64,000 bases of DNA from Camarhynchus parvulus. Taxonomy: Eukaryota > Chordata > Aves > Passeriformes > Thraupidae. This document shows, piece after piece, positions 1 to 13,366 of this stretch; position 1 is the first letter of the stretch; each line of letters opens with the position of its first letter. The notes beneath the pieces were generated by a model. It was not told the origin of the DNA and did not search any database. It saw nothing but the letters and a program-made list of their open reading frames with translations. The position numbers and the translations under genes were made by a program. The DNA lies in NCBI RefSeq assembly GCF_901933205.1, contig NC_044584.1, positions 9,217,001 to 9,281,000 of the forward strand. Reading direction: 5' to 3'.

Positions 1-1619
1 CTAAACCAATTACTGACAGCAGTGAATGTGAGTGTGCAACTGGAACTTACTACTGCTCCCCAACACTATCTCATAACCATTAACATTTCATTTTTGCTGT
101 TGCTGATGCAATTAAATGATTCTTCTTTCCATTTTCAGATCTTATTGCTGTAAATCTGTGTAACTTAATTCTAAAAGTCAGTCATTTCTAGGAAAGGACA
201 TACTCTGTCTGTTTGTATTTAGAGTTGATACTTAATTCTCAGCTGGATACAAGAGCACTAAAATGTGATCTGCAGAGACATTAATACCCTGCTCTTATGC
301 AGATGTTTCAAAGCAGAGCTTGGGTTCCCATTAAAATTGGTTTTATGAACTTGCATACTTAAACTTTCATTCCACGTTAATTATTTTTTATACATTTTTG
401 TTTGGCATTGGTTCCTTTTCTGCTTTTATGACACTGCTGCACTTTGCCTTATATGTCTTGGGGTTTTCTGTGTATGCTTTTGTTGTTTCTTTTTTTACAA
501 CGTAACATCCTAAACCCAGATAATTTGAAACAAAATTAAATTGGCTTTTACAAATCAAAACCTTCAGAAATGTTTTGCAAACAATGCTTCAAACACAAAA
601 ACTCCACATGTTACCTCCTACATGCAAACATTTGCAGTGTCCGTGGTAAGCAGGTTCAAAACTTCAGAGGCATTTAGCTGCTTCCATTGCTTTTGAGTCT
701 TGAAGATAAACCCACTGGTAAAATTCATGGCTTTGCTGTTGTCATCAGAGCACAGAGCCTCATTATGAGCTGGACTGGACCATCCTTCATACAAACAGGT
801 CTGTGACCCTCCCTGGATGTATCTCATCCTGACAAAGGCCATTCACTCACACTGCCCTGAGCAAAACAACTTCCATCATGCTGTCTGCAGAGCTGGGGTG
901 CTGTGTGGCCACACTCACTGAATTACTTTGAAGCATTTTTCTGTTTTTTGCACACTGATAATTTCCCTTTCCTAAGAATATTAATGAAGCTGGCAGCTCA
1001 TTGGGTTGGGTTTCTTGGTTCCAAGGACTTTGCATTCTCAGTTAGATGATACAAACTGGTTTAAAACAAATAGTCAGATCCTGGAACATTTCAAACAGTT
1101 TTTCAAAGTGCTTTTCTTTTTTTCTGGATTGTAAAATATCTAGATTAATCTTATAGCTATCACTCAGTTACATGATTATTTAAACAAGTAACTGACTACA
1201 GTTTTTACAGTATTTAAACAAGTAACATCCCCCCTCCCCATTTTTTTCCTAAGAATCTCCCTTTTAGCTTTCAAAAAGTATTCTTTTCAACCACAGATTT
1301 TTTTTTTTTTGAAAACTATCCAGATCTGCATAACATTCCTTTAAATTCCCAGTAATGGCACAGGTAGGAAGACTACAGTGGAGGAAGCCACAACTTCAAT
1401 TTTTTTATATATATTTTTTAATTACTGCACTCTACCCTCCTAATCATTATTAAAAATTACATCAAGAAAAATAGGCTGTAGAAGATGGTGGGAAAGTCTT
1501 TCTTCTTCCAGCCACACTCACATGGAGATGGTTATAGGGGTTAAATAACTCCCAAGGTCATTATTTCTTAGCGCCACTGGAGTTTTCAAATAGCTGTGTG
1601 AAATCAGAGCTCCACTTAC
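1..1619 (-). other. DNAAF5: DNAAF5 intron 9 (partial)
   Basis: AT-rich intronic sequence with a T13 run at 1298-1310 and a 16-bp direct repeat (tatttaaacaagtaac) near 1176 and 1210. I looked on the minus strand for the next expected exon, whose human product starts QFPSYLETVTKD, and did not find it. No other gene is seen. Confidence 0.85.
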
Positions 1620-1767
1620 CCCTGAGAATTGATGGTCTCACTTGCTTTCTGCAACAACTGGGATAAAACAGTGAAGAGCTTTAACCTCATCTGGGGATCC
1701 CTGTTTGGCTGCAGACACGTCCTCAGAACCAGAACAAAGTCATCCAGAGCTTCACCTATGACAGAAC
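1620..1767 (-). CDS. DNAAF5: DNAAF5 coding exon 9 (residues 576-624 plus two bases)
   Basis: The acceptor tttgctag at 1768 completes Gly576 and gives [20 protein letters not shown], then [20 protein letters not shown] and ASETINSQ, with two bases of a final Gly codon. Human has [20 protein letters not shown] and [13 protein letters not shown]. The donor is gtaagt. A second in-phase AG sits 15 bp further in, before GTGAAGCTC, but the longer form aligns with human without a gap. Length is 148 bp. This is the last DNAAF5 exon in the window. Confidence 0.95.
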
Positions 1768-4438
1768 CTAGCAAACAAACACAGAAGGCTTTTTTCAGAA
1801 TACTAATAAGTTCTATTTAGATGTTTCACATGTGGGTGCATTGAGATTTCTAATACAAGTGGTGTTAGAACAGTCCTTAGCCTCCCACTCTTGCATGGCA
1901 GCTGTGAGGGATCCATGTCACACCGTATTGGGTGGTGCACAAATCCCCAGGCTGACTCCCCGTGGGCTCAGGTACCCCAGTTTTGGCCAGGGCAGCCTGA
2001 AGATCAGTTCCCCATGTCTCATTTAGTCAGCCTGGCATGGCTGTACCACATTTGGCCACAGGAGCTGTGGCTGCCCCATCCCTGGAAGTGTCCAAAGCCA
2101 GGTTGGATGCAGCTCAGAGCAACCTGGGCGAGTGGAAGGAGCTCCTGCCCATGGCAGGGAGTTGAAACTTGATGGTCTTTAAGGCTCCTTCTAGCCCAAA
2201 CCATTCCATCATTTCATGACTCTGGAATGGATCTCTCCATGACACCCCAGAGTTGCTGGGACCATCAGTACCTGAGGGCATTTTGGCTGGAGGATTAATG
2301 CTGCTCCCTTGTAACTCTGCAAGTCTGAGGCTATGCACAAAGCTTTGCTTTTCTTAAACTTAATGAAAAACTACAGTGGATCTGGCATGACCCTCACACC
2401 TCTGGACACAGCAGCATTAGCTATACTTTTTTCTTCTTTCAAGTTTTTCCACATGCAGCATTTGAGATCTTCACGACTCACAGAGGCAAAGGAAAGGGCC
2501 TGTTTGAAAGGATCAGCTTCAAAACTTGGATAATACAATTACTGCAGCAGCATTCCTTCTCCCTGTTTAAATTATGCTTATTTTCAGCTTATAAAACAAT
2601 CCAAAATATGATATGTTTTAGAAGCTACTTGAAATAAAAATATCTTCTAAATCTTTAGCTATCTTTAGCTTGTTAATATTTTCACATCCTGTGATAAATT
2701 TAAACAATAAACAAACAAACAAAACTCTAAGCTGTTATCCCAACATTTTAAGAAGTTATTTTCCCACAACTGAGGGAAATTTGTGCCTTTCTCCTTGATA
2801 ATGACTAACATCTGCCTTTTAAAGAGGAAGACCCCATAAGACTGTACACATGCTTTATTCTGCAAACTTCTTACTGTAGAATGCTCTTTCTGCTCTATTT
2901 TTGCAATAAACTACTTTTCTTTAGGAACTTCTTCAGCTTTGCATCCTTAAGATGCACATTCCATCCAACTCCACAAACTCAGAAAATCCTTCCAGAGGAG
3001 ACACAACACTGGTATTCATGATGACAAGAATATTCCTCACACGTGGGATGGACAGATTGAAGCATTCAAGATTCCAAAACAAGCTCAATAGCATTTAATA
3101 ATATCTGGAAATTTAATGTTTAAAATAATAATGAAAAAACCCCAAATTTCACTGTCTAGACTGAAGCAATACAGGGTGTTGAACTGAAGTTTACTAAATG
3201 TCTGTGCCAACAAATAGGTCTTTATTTTCACAGCATTTATTCAAGATACATTGCTTCATGTGAGTTCTGAGACATTCACAAGATACTACTACTGTATCAA
3301 ACTGATAACAGCAAATTCAACAGATGGAAAATAAACAAAATAAACTACATTGCTAATTTCAGCTTAAGCATACGCTCATGAAGAACATAAAAACCTCGAA
3401 ATATGAATTGAGTGAAGCTGATTAAATTGATTAAAAACAACATTATGTGTGGGAATGAAAAGAAAGAAAAAAAAATAGCTCTAGGAGCTGCTGTGTCAGA
3501 CAGAAAACACAGACAATAGCATATTACCAGTGTTGGGTGCAAGCCAAAATGTTTGCCCAGACATTTGATGATTTATTTAGCATTAAGGAAAACAGAGACA
3601 ACTGTCTAGAAGTCCCTCAGTCATGGAAATGGGAGCACAAATATACAGAAAAGTTGGCCTCTCAAATCTCACACTGAAGTAACTTTTTGTTCTTTTCACA
3701 GATGAAAACCAAAAAAGGTACTTATGCTGGTTGCTGCACAAACCAACAAGTGGGTGCTTCACATAGGTTTGATGAGGGTTTTTTGAGATTCAAAGATTAA
3801 ATGCAGAAGATATATTCCTTTAAAATATACATGTGCAGTAGCCACAGTGATACTTCATGAAGTGACTGTTCCCATCCCCTTTACAACCAGGAGAAAAGAA
3901 AAAGCAAATAAACAGGACTTTTAATAATCCTAAAATGGGTGTCTAGGTGGAAAGCACTGCCTGTCCCCATGTCCCTTGCTGCAGATGCCAGCTGGGGGCT
4001 GTGGCAGAGGAGTGCTCACTGTGCTGGACTGAAGGAGTGTGAGATGTACACCAGAGTGTGTCACTCACCTTGCCCAGCCACGTGCTGGACAGCACGTGGA
4101 CAGTGAGGAACTGCTTGTTAGAGAGAGGTGCTGTCCTCTGCAAGACTTGTGAATAGATGGGATAAAAAGATGGATTTTTGGACACAAGCTACATCAATTA
4201 GTCTCCCCTTAATCCTCACCCATTTCATTCACCTGAAAGTGCATTTTCCTTAAGTGCTTTTAGCATTCTCCCCACAGCCACAGAATCTTTGGGAATATGA
4301 GCTGCTTCAACATTTCTTTTCTTTTCCATCATGTTCTTGTGAAGGTTCTGAATGTTACACTGTTCATTACAAAACACAAGCTGTCTGCAGGCTGTGGAGA
4401 TCCTGACAGGATCTTTTTTAGAACTAAACAAGTCATAC
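1768..4438 (-). other. DNAAF5: DNAAF5 intron 8
   Basis: Intronic DNA containing one CR1 3' end (2035-2219) and otherwise unique AT-rich sequence. No additional exon was recognised. Confidence 0.85.
2035..2219 (+). mobile_element. CR1 LINE 3'-end fragment
   Basis: The stretch from the tgccccatccctggaagtgt motif through cctgcccatggcaggg to gatggtctttaaggctcctt and cccaaaccattc matches the familiar 3' terminal region of avian CR1 non-LTR retrotransposons. It is a 5'-truncated, diverged copy antisense to DNAAF5. The left limit is approximate. Confidence 0.85.
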
Positions 4439-4607
4439 CTGAGTGGGTTGTGATGACCTCGAACTGCAACACTTCTGGGGAATAGCAGCTCCACCCTTCA
4501 CAGGACACTGCAAGCCACTCCAGCAGCTGAATTATGTGCTGCTTGTAGAGACCATGAAAACTTTCCAATTGCTGCACTGCAGCTAAGGAAGACATTGTTT
4601 TCTCCAC
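4439..4607 (-). CDS. DNAAF5: DNAAF5 coding exon 8 (residues 520-575 plus one base)
   Basis: The acceptor tctaacag precedes GTGGAGAAAACAATG, encoding VEKTMSSLAAVQQLESFHGL, then YKQHIIQLLEWLAVSCEGWS and CYSPEVLQFEVITTHSG. Human carries ETMDSLAMVEG, LYRKHIGPLLERV and HSPELLQFSVIVAQSG. The donor after CACTCAG is gtatga. Length is 169 bp, phase 0 to 1. The frame stays open past the donor, but the extra residues have no similarity to the family. Confidence 0.95.
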
Positions 4608-7600
4608 CTGTTAGAACAGAGACAGGATACTTAACTGAAACCATTAAAAAAAACCCCAGACGTTTAAAACTCATTCTGTAAGAAAAGAAGGGACATGGGA
4701 AGATTTTCATAGCTTCTATTAAACAATCAAGGCTGATATTTAATGTCTGTCTATACTACATCCATTAACTTCTATTTGAAGTGAAACATTTGTCCCGATT
4801 TCAAAATGAAATCATCAAGAACACAGCAACCTAACAGCAAAATGAGAAAGTCTCTAACCCTTGTGCAGACCTATCCAAAAACTAACCACATCATAAAAAA
4901 GGTTCTTAGTGGTTTTAAAGATGTAGTGATTTTTCTCCTTAATTTAAGAATGCTTTAAAACATAAAGACAAGGGGAATTTCTCACAATCCCAAGACATGG
5001 TAGCTTCCAGAAAGCATTGCTGTTGCAGGTAAGATAAAACATGGAATTTCCCCTCTTCCCTTTCTCCCTCCAGTTTTAATTATGAAAGATGTTCTCTCTT
5101 TGTAGTAGCTGGGCAGGCTCATTTTGAAATTCTCAACTTTTGTTGCTTAGAAGTACCAAAACTTACTGTTACATCAGAAATACCTTCTTCATGTTTAGAG
5201 TTAAGACTATCCTATGAGACATGCAAATAAAACATGTACTAATGAAACATGTAAGAAGAACTACAAAATGAATTCCAGACATGAGCATGCTTGGCAAGGA
5301 TGCCTGTAGAACTTCCTAATCACTTGCAGCAGATGTGTCTCAAAGCAAATGAAAATTTTCTTTTACAGCTCCTGAAGGCTCCTACCAGAAGTACAAAACT
5401 TCTCCAAGGAAGAGATTAAAAGCATGCTGGAAGCAGGATCTGTAGCCTTGGTGATTTCAGCAGACTGTGAATCAAGAATGAGGAGCAAGGCCCTGTTGGA
5501 TCCTCACTAAGGAATAACAAGTGCTGCCAGCAGGGCCAGTTCCAGCAGGGGAAGATGGAGTGCAGTGCTGGCAGTGACATCATTTGACTCCAAGTGCTGC
5601 ACTAGAACTACAAATTGTACTCATATTTTTAATATTTTTAAGCTGAACTCAACCACACAAGTTAGCTCAAACATGTCTAGGACCATTAGACTCTTCCAGA
5701 CTAATCACTTGCCAGACAAAGATGTTTTTATGGAAGTACCAGATGTGGAGAAAATAAATGAGAATTCGAAGAAAAAAATAAATAAATCAGGATTTGCTAA
5801 GGACAAAGGTTACTCTTAAAGCAGGTTTGCCTGCCTCAAGCACAGTAGATTTCTCCTTTATGGAAGCATTCTGCCAGACAGCCAAAACAACTCAGATAAA
5901 TGAATATTTTCCATATAACTTACTTGTAAATTAATTGTAACATTAAACAGAATGTGTCAGGACAGAAACTATTCCTCATTTTTAATCCCACCATAACACA
6001 TAACGCACAAGATTGTTTTCCATTGAACAAGAGATACAAAATAATACATTGTTCACATATGATTTAAAGTAAATTCTGTAGTTTCAAAAATGCAATTAAA
6101 AACAAAAAAGAGAGAATAAATTAAATACGCCAGCGGGCTGATGCATGTTTTCTCATTAAGCAGTGCCTCACAGTTAAATAAAAATGAAGCTGATTTTTCT
6201 TTCCTCTATTTGAAAGCTAACAAGTTTAATGACACAATATTTTCCTGCTTATAATCAGTGTGCTCAAAGAAGAGCCAGGATGGCACAGGGCACTGGTAAT
6301 GAAACAAAACCTTATTTTTAGGTTACCAGTTAAATCCCTGACAAGCTCAAATCAGACTCCACCAGCTGATACAGCTTCAGTCTCTTTGGGGCTGTGGCTG
6401 ACCCTGCTCCTTGTGCCTTTGCTGGGCTCAGCTCGTGGTCTTGGTTCCATTCCCTCAGCCCCCAGCAACCACAAACACGATGGACACAAAGACAAAAATC
6501 AGGACACAAAGCCAAAATTCAGGACACAAAGCCAAAATTCAGGCCAGACCTGAGTGTTCACCACCAGATCACAGCAGTTGTGGTCTCCACTATCTCAGTG
6601 GACTTCTGTCCCCTTACAATAAAGCCTCAATTAAAGTTCTACAATGCCAATTTTTTGAATAATTTATGTTTATACTTCATATCTTTTGAGTCTGAATACA
6701 GATTTCTTTTCTGAACAAAAAAACTCATATTCATACAGCAGCTGTGGTACTTTTGTTCTACATGTTCCTAAGCTATTTTATGAGGGACTTCTTGCCTTCT
6801 CCAAGCTGTACAGCTCACTTTGAAGTTTTGGAATAATCAGTAACTGGAGAAAAAAAATAAAATTCAAGCCATATTTGTCTTTTTGACAATTTTAAAATAT
6901 TGCAATTATGTAATCTCACTGCCAGATTTTGCCTAGCTGAAAGAAAGGCTAATGAGAAAAAAGATTCTCATCCAAAGTACTGTCAACTTAAAAAATCATC
7001 TGGAACTGCAGGAACATCTTAAACCTTTAATAATCTCAGGAGATTAAGTTTTCCATTTATGAAAATCAGGATTTATCTCCATGAAACTGCTTTCTTCTTA
7101 GGAGTATGAAGTTGTAAGGTTTTAAATGGACATTGCTGACTTTATAGACCACTGCAGGGATAAACAGGCAAGATACCACAAAACACTCCAGATCCATCTG
7201 TCTAAGGCTGATTTTTGTTTAAAAAAAAAAAACCCAAGCAAACAAACAAAACCTCCAAATCCCACTCCCACAAGATAGATCATCATCCCACCCCTCTTTG
7301 ACCTGCAAAGTCTTTTCAGTACTTGTTTCAAGCTTTGTTCCACTTTATTTTTTCCCAAAGAGCTCTCTGAGCTCTCCTTGGAGGCAGCCTGTCAGCTCTG
7401 GGGCCATAAATACTGATCCTCCACAGGCCTTTGGAACACCATGCCTGGGAGCAAGAGCAAAGGAAGCAGAATAGCCACTGCACTTAAGGTGTGTGCTTGA
7501 AAAAAGACAACTGGGATAGGTCATAATTGTACTGCATGAGGATAGCTCGCTGATTTATATGATATTTAGCTCCGGGAAGAAAGAGGAAGAGAAAAACAAG

Positions 7601-8499
7601 GGGGTGAGATAATGCTGAGCCAAAAAGCTCATCTATTATCTGGGCATGTACAGCTGTCCTTGATTTTAAAGCATTCCTGTGACATTCAAACTTTTGTTTC
7701 TTGTGGGGAGGTAGAAAGGTCAACTACTGTAAAATCAGTCTGATATTTAGCTAAAGATGAAAAAATCACCATGAAACCATCACATTTTTAAGGCCAGTAG
7801 TACTCTTGACCTCTAAGTGAATTGTTCTTTAACAGTCAAAATAAATGTCAGTTTTTTCCTGCATGTAACCAAACATTCCAAGTGACTTATATCCACTAAA
7901 AGGTAAACATCAACAGTTCAAGCAGCGCCACCAGCATGCCCAAGGCTTTGCAGGATCCAGTACAAACATAAAATCTTGGACACTTCTTGTTCTGAAACTT
8001 TACCTAACTGTGGACAGGTGGTTAACACCCACCCAAAAAAAGTGCTCTACTAGGCCCATGGCTGCTCCCATTCACCTCCGAGATTCCCATGCTCCAGTAA
8101 TGCACCTCAAGCCATCTATTCTGAAACCTAACCTAAACACACTTCCAGAAACAGAAAATTATAGTTGTAACTGCAGCTACAGACCCATACTAGATGCTTC
8201 TGATCACAGAATAAAACTGAATTCCTTTTCTGGAACCAGAATGTATTTAAACTCTGTGAGCTTTTAATCAAAGTTATGAAGAAACGTAAGTGTTCAGGCT
8301 CTGCAGTCCCAAACTGTAAATCCAACTGCAGACTTAATTCTGGTACTAACCATGTACAGTCTGTACTGTCAGAGATGCACAATCTCAGACCAGCCACAAA
8401 TACTCCCCACAAATAATTATGGCTCTGTTTCCACAAAGTGTCTTATCAACATGAAAAGACATAGAACTCAACAAAATATTAAACCAGCTCATAGTTTAC
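4608..8499 (-). other. DNAAF5: DNAAF5 intron 7
   Basis: This 3.9-kb intron holds a three-copy 20-bp tandem repeat (6481-6545) and an A12 run at 7221-7232. I see no exon, RNA gene or clear transposon in it. Confidence 0.85.
6481..6545. repeat. 20-bp tandem repeat, about 3 copies
   Basis: The unit aggacacaaagccaaaattc is present twice exactly (6501-6520 and 6521-6540). It is preceded by a diverged copy (6481-6500) and followed by a 5-base start of a fourth. Confidence 0.9.
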
Positions 8500-8643
8500 C
8501 TTTTCTTTAAGGTCCTGAGAAGATGGTGTTGCCATTATGGTCACCAAAACTTTCATTAGCTGCAAGCTAATTTCTTTGCAGTCTTCCTGGCACACTTCAA
8601 TCAATGCTTGTACACAATAAAGCAGCTGCTCCATATAAAAGAC
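8500..8643 (-). CDS. DNAAF5: DNAAF5 coding exon 7 (residues 472-519)
   Basis: The acceptor tttattaatag is followed by GTCTTTTATATGGAG, which encodes VFYMEQLLYCVQALIEVCQE, then DCKEISLQLMKVLVTIMATP and SSQDLKEK. Human reads [20 protein letters not shown] DC. The donor is GAAAAG then gtaaac. Length is 144 bp, phase 0 to 0. It is too short to stand out as an ORF and was found from homology. Confidence 0.94.
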
Positions 8644-10740
8644 CTATTAATAAAAGCACATATTTATTATGTTTTCTTAGCAAATATAAGGTTTTCTTTC
8701 ACGGAGAGATATGGGAAATGACAGTAATTAAATCTGAGCACTGTATAATCCTTTACATTGGTAACATATTGGTAATTTCATGTTAGTTTTTCTAATTACC
8801 TATATTCTACTTTTTAGAGAACACAATATAATCTTCCTCCCACACTGTTTGTTTGTGTTTACCTTGTCCTGTTAACAAAATAAATGACCCTGCTCTTAAT
8901 CACACGATGGCTCCACTGGTGAATGGTGAATAAAAACATCAAAGCATTTTGGAGTGCTTGCTGATAGTACTTTCTCTTTCTCAAGTGCAATTTGTTAATT
9001 AATAACATATTTGTTACAACTCTTTGAAATATTATTCCATGTTTGACTGTCTTGGATGAACAATGACAGCTAAATACATAAACTAAAAAAAAACCCTGAG
9101 CCTTTGCTTTTATCTCAGCCAATTTATCTCATTTGATGCCATATCATTCATGTTATCTTGATCCAACTGATACCAGTTCAAGTCAATACTGTTGTCAGTT
9201 AGTTTGCCATGACTTCTATGATAAAGTGCATCAGATATCCATGAAGCTGTCAGGGAACAGAAGGGGCCATTGTTACAAATTTACTCCCAAAAAATAAATC
9301 GAGTCTAGGAATAGGTTAGCCATAAGTGTTATTAATCTCATGGACATGGTCAATCCTTAGCTAAACAGTGTCTGTGCAGCATTCACTGGCTAAAATAGAG
9401 AGAGATTGTTTTCCAAGACTAAAGGCTGGAACAATTCTGCCCAAGTTTCAGCTGCAGATGGATCTGACTCCTGGAGCCAATGCCAAATGGAAGTGGTAAG
9501 CCTAAACCTCACAGTAATTTTGCAGCTATACCTCAGGGAATTGTTATTTGAACAATCAGGTTATAGTGCTTCCACTTATATGAGCTCCTAATCATCACAA
9601 GCTTCATGGAGATTAAGGTTAATTCCTGCATCACTGGTACATATTCCATTAGGGAAGAAACCTAATGAGGGAAGAACTTGAAATGTATTTCTTACATTGG
9701 CTCAGAAAAACAATTAGGCCAGATTCAGTCTGCACACATGAATAACTGTTTTAAGGGAAGCCTACATCTGACATGAAGTCAGAGCTCCTCAAGGCACAGC
9801 ACTGGCCCTTTTTTGGTCATCTTAGCAGCAGAGGTCTAACAAACTTCTGGTGGAATGAAAGCCAGGATTTAATTTGTGGGGAAAACTACAAGGATGCCTC
9901 TTGTGCATCTCTAACAGATCTATTTCTACATTTGAACATGGGAAGGAAAAAAATCCTGCAGGTTAAAAAATATCCATTTCATGTTTAAGAGAATCTCTCA
10001 TCTCCTTATATAGCAATTGGTGAATATTCTTCAAATGCTAAAATAAAAATGGTCTTTGGGCTCAGCTATTACCTAATGACATACTTGGAAGTAAATTTCT
10101 AATTGATAAATATCTTCCTTCTAGACTTTCACTTAAAGAGAAGAAACCCAAAAGTTTGCAAAACATGCTCCTAAATATACCCATAAATTGCTGGTACCTG
10201 CCTTTTAAAATGGAAAATAAGAATGGAAAACAAAAAACGGATAACATTAAGAGGGAATCTTGGGAAACCTGACATGCCAATTACAATAGACTATAAAAAT
10301 TTTTCAGTGATTTTTACTGATAGGGATTGAAATTCATGATCTTGTTTCGATTGTGAACACAAGGAATTTCAAACCATGGGTTAAACTCTGCCTCAGGACC
10401 AGCCAGGGCAGTCCTTTGTTACTTACTAAACGGCTGCTTCTCTCCCTGCCTTGCCTCTTCATTTTCTTACCACTATATGAAGTCTTTTAGAGCAGTTCTC
10501 AAGCCTGAACCTACGTCTGCTCAGAGGATGGACTGTTGGTAAGTCTCTGAAAGCAGCAGATTGCCCAGGAGACCACAACATGGCCCAGGAAGGATGGGGA
10601 GCTCCTGTTTTATATCAGACACATGTCCACAACTGTATCCTGGGACAGGTGTGCAAGGGAGGGATGGGAATGGGAGCATTCAGGGAGAATAAAAGTAGTT
10701 TGGTCATGTATCCTGCTGTGTATTTTGCAGCTTCCCTTAC
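8644..10740 (-). other. DNAAF5: DNAAF5 intron 6
   Basis: AT-rich intron of 2.1 kb with no recognised transposon, exon or RNA gene. Confidence 0.85.
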
Positions 10741-10953
10741 CTCTTCAGAGCGCTGACAGACTCCAGCCTGTGACAGAGTGTTGCCAAGCTGGGCCACATG
10801 AGGCTGTAAGATTTTTTTTGGGCTGCCTCGAATCACTGCAGCCAGAACCATCACACAGGAGGCTTTGGGTGTCTGCTCAAAGGCTGGGGTGATTAATTTC
10901 AAAGACACCTTAGGGCTCACAAACGTTCCAATCAGTTCTGCTGCTTTCACACT
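10741..10953 (-). CDS. DNAAF5: DNAAF5 coding exon 6 (residues 401-471)
   Basis: The acceptor ttttttcag precedes AGTGTGAAAGCAGCA, giving SVKAAELIGTFVSPKVSLKL. It continues through HEAT helices with VLAAVIRGSPKKILQPHV and ends LSQAGVCQRSEE before donor gtaagg. Human has SAELVGTFVSPEVFLKLI, then AMRGCPREALQPHL and LAQAHICQASEN. Length is 213 bp, phase 0 to 0. Conservation here is moderate compared with exons 4 and 5. Confidence 0.95.
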
Positions 10954-13366
10954 CTGAAAAAAGAACAGGAATAACTTGAGGATTTTCCTGAAAACACAAA
11001 GACTGTTCCAGGTATCATGGCCTTTTTCTTTTTATGATTCCAGCTGTTATTTTAAATGCTTCAGCAGTTGCCTGGTAGGCCTTTTCCACTCGCTCAGTAA
11101 CGATTATATGCATGAAGAAATTTTCTTGACATGTTCAGCAAGCACATAATAAGGCATTGCAAGCAGCCTTCCCCACATCAGACAAACTTCCATGAGAAAG
11201 CAGTGCACAGAAACAAAGTGTACAACTTCACTGTAATAAAGTTTCTAATTTAGAGTAACCAGATGCTGCACATTTAGTGGTTTAGCACTTTGTCCCTCAA
11301 ATGCTGTTCTGAGGGTTGCCCTTAATGCATCACCCCTGTTTGTTAAAAACTGATTTAAAACTAACTACCAAAAAAGGAAGGAGGAATTTTTTGTTATTGT
11401 ACTATTGTACCTTGAAGCTGACATTACAGATCTGGTTAAGTGTGGAAGGAATGCCAGGGGGGAACTGCCCACTGCTTTCCATCTTACTTCTTTAACTGAA
11501 AGGCTTAAATTACTGTGTATTCCCCATGACAGTGACACCCTCTGATCCCATTCCTGCCTTGCAGGTGTATCAGGATGTTGTATTCCACATGAAATATCAC
11601 CACACCAGGGCTTACTGTCTGACTGATGCCCAAAGTTTACAATTGTGCATGAATAAAGAAACAATCAACTACTGCAGCACTACCTGTGCAACAGGAACAC
11701 GTCTTCCAGTCCCACAGATTTCATGGTTGGGTCATTTCCCCAAAGATGAAAGCCTTCTCTATCATTTATAGTCTAGTGATTTAGCTATGACTTTTTTTTT
11801 CACCTAATTAATACTTGAATCATGCTAGTTTTTTTAGTATCAATAGAAGCACATAGTAATGAGTTCCACAGTTTAAATCTGCACTATATAGAGCTGTTTC
11901 TTTTCACAAGGATAGGACTCAAAGGAGTTGTAACATCCTCTGTGTAGATGTGAACTCCATTCTCCTCAGTATTTGTCACAGAGAAGGGAAAAGACTCTTA
12001 ATGCTCTGAAAACTGGACAACACAATTATAGAGTTAAAAAATATGATTTCATACATTTGTACTGATCAATTTATTCACTTTAATAGCGGAAAAATTGAAA
12101 GGGACTCATTTGATATTACTAGAGTGGAGAAAGACATGGACATTCTCCAAGTTGGTGGCTGCTCTGCAATGGGTTCCTATGGTGACAAACTAGAGGAGGT
12201 TATCTCAGTGCCCTGGGAAGCTGCATCACTAGGAGATAAAAGGCATCCCAAACAAGAATTTGCTGACTCCTATGTTTGGCACAAGGAAAAGTACAATTAA
12301 ATATTGAAATCATCTCCTAACCAGGAATAAATCTCTTGGAAGCACCTGTGAGAAGATTAGTGGTAGAATTCCAAGGAAGAGACAAGTATGGCCAATAAAA
12401 AGCAAGGGACAGCTATGTGCTGCTTGAACACATACTTTGAATTTAGATTTATAGCAATAAGTACTTGATAGGAAATTTGTCAGGACATCAGGACTACATG
12501 GCCTTACTGTCCTAATTATTTATGTTTTCTTTCAGCCCAGCCGACAGCAGGAACCTAAAGAAGAGCCTGATTTAGGATTGGACTACCTGCATCCAGTAAG
12601 CAGAACACATTCTTCCAATTTCCCAAAGCAATTAAATTTGTAACTTTAGAGTAAGTTACGTAGATATATTTTTGTTATACATACTTTCTCTCCCTTGAGT
12701 AGAAACAGGAACAGATGATTTTATCTTAAAATTGTAAAAAGCATTTGTACCACCTTTCTTTTGCTAAAATTATCTCATGTCTTCAACTGCATCTGTTTTA
12801 CTGGTTTGTTGATCAAAGTGTTGAAAGAATCAACTTGTAGTAAAAATCAAACTAATTATTCCTCACAACCCTCCTCAACCTGCATTTTCCAAGCATTAAG
12901 TCAAGGATTCAAACACTGAATATGGGTATCACATGGAATAAACACACCTCAATATATGGTTGGATTATGGAGCAGGGAGAGGTATGTGAAATTAACTTGA
13001 AAGGGCATGACCTGCACATTTTTTTACATTGAATTTGTTGCCCCAAGGCTTTTACACTTTAATTCACTGCTTATAATTTTCAGAGAGATTATTATCAATG
13101 CTTCATGGGGTTGGCATACAAACTAAACAGTATTTAAACAACTTTACTGTTGGTCTTCATACCAGTAATAGAGGAATACATTTATTTTAACAGATTAGTG
13201 AAGTATAATGTGCACATGTTTTTAACATCCATATAAACCTGAGCCTGATCCTTCACTCATGGGCAATTTCCAGTGACCTAAGGTAAAGTCAACCTTCAGA
13301 AGTCAGACTGAAGACTATAAAGTCTTTATTCAGTGTACAACAGCTACTTTAACAGATCAAACTTAC
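10954..13366 (-). other. DNAAF5: DNAAF5 intron 5
   Basis: Intron of 2.4 kb. The only structured element is an exon-like segment on the opposite strand at 12536-12595, listed separately. Confidence 0.85.
12536..12595 (+). other. Exon-like segment antisense within DNAAF5 intron 5
   Basis: A plus-strand acceptor (tatgttttctttcag, with a possible branch site cctaat upstream) and a donor (cca then gtaagc) bracket exactly 60 bp. Only one of the three frames is open, reading PSRQQEPKEEPDLGLDYLHP. I do not recognise the peptide. It could be an exon of an unannotated antisense transcript, an old decayed exon, or chance. No companion exon was identified on the plus strand nearby. Confidence 0.3.

Noticed and set aside
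618..842. 74-codon minus-strand frame ending SEVLNLL, briefly considered as the next DNAAF5 exon
   Set aside because: Apart from a short SEVL match it does not align with the expected QFPSYLETVTKD or WHAGRTAAAIR segments and has no suitable splice pair.
4225..4438. Reading frames continuing beyond DNAAF5 exon 8
   Set aside because: They show no similarity to the family after CACTCAG. A gtatga donor there and the exon 9 acceptor give a gap-free alignment with human.
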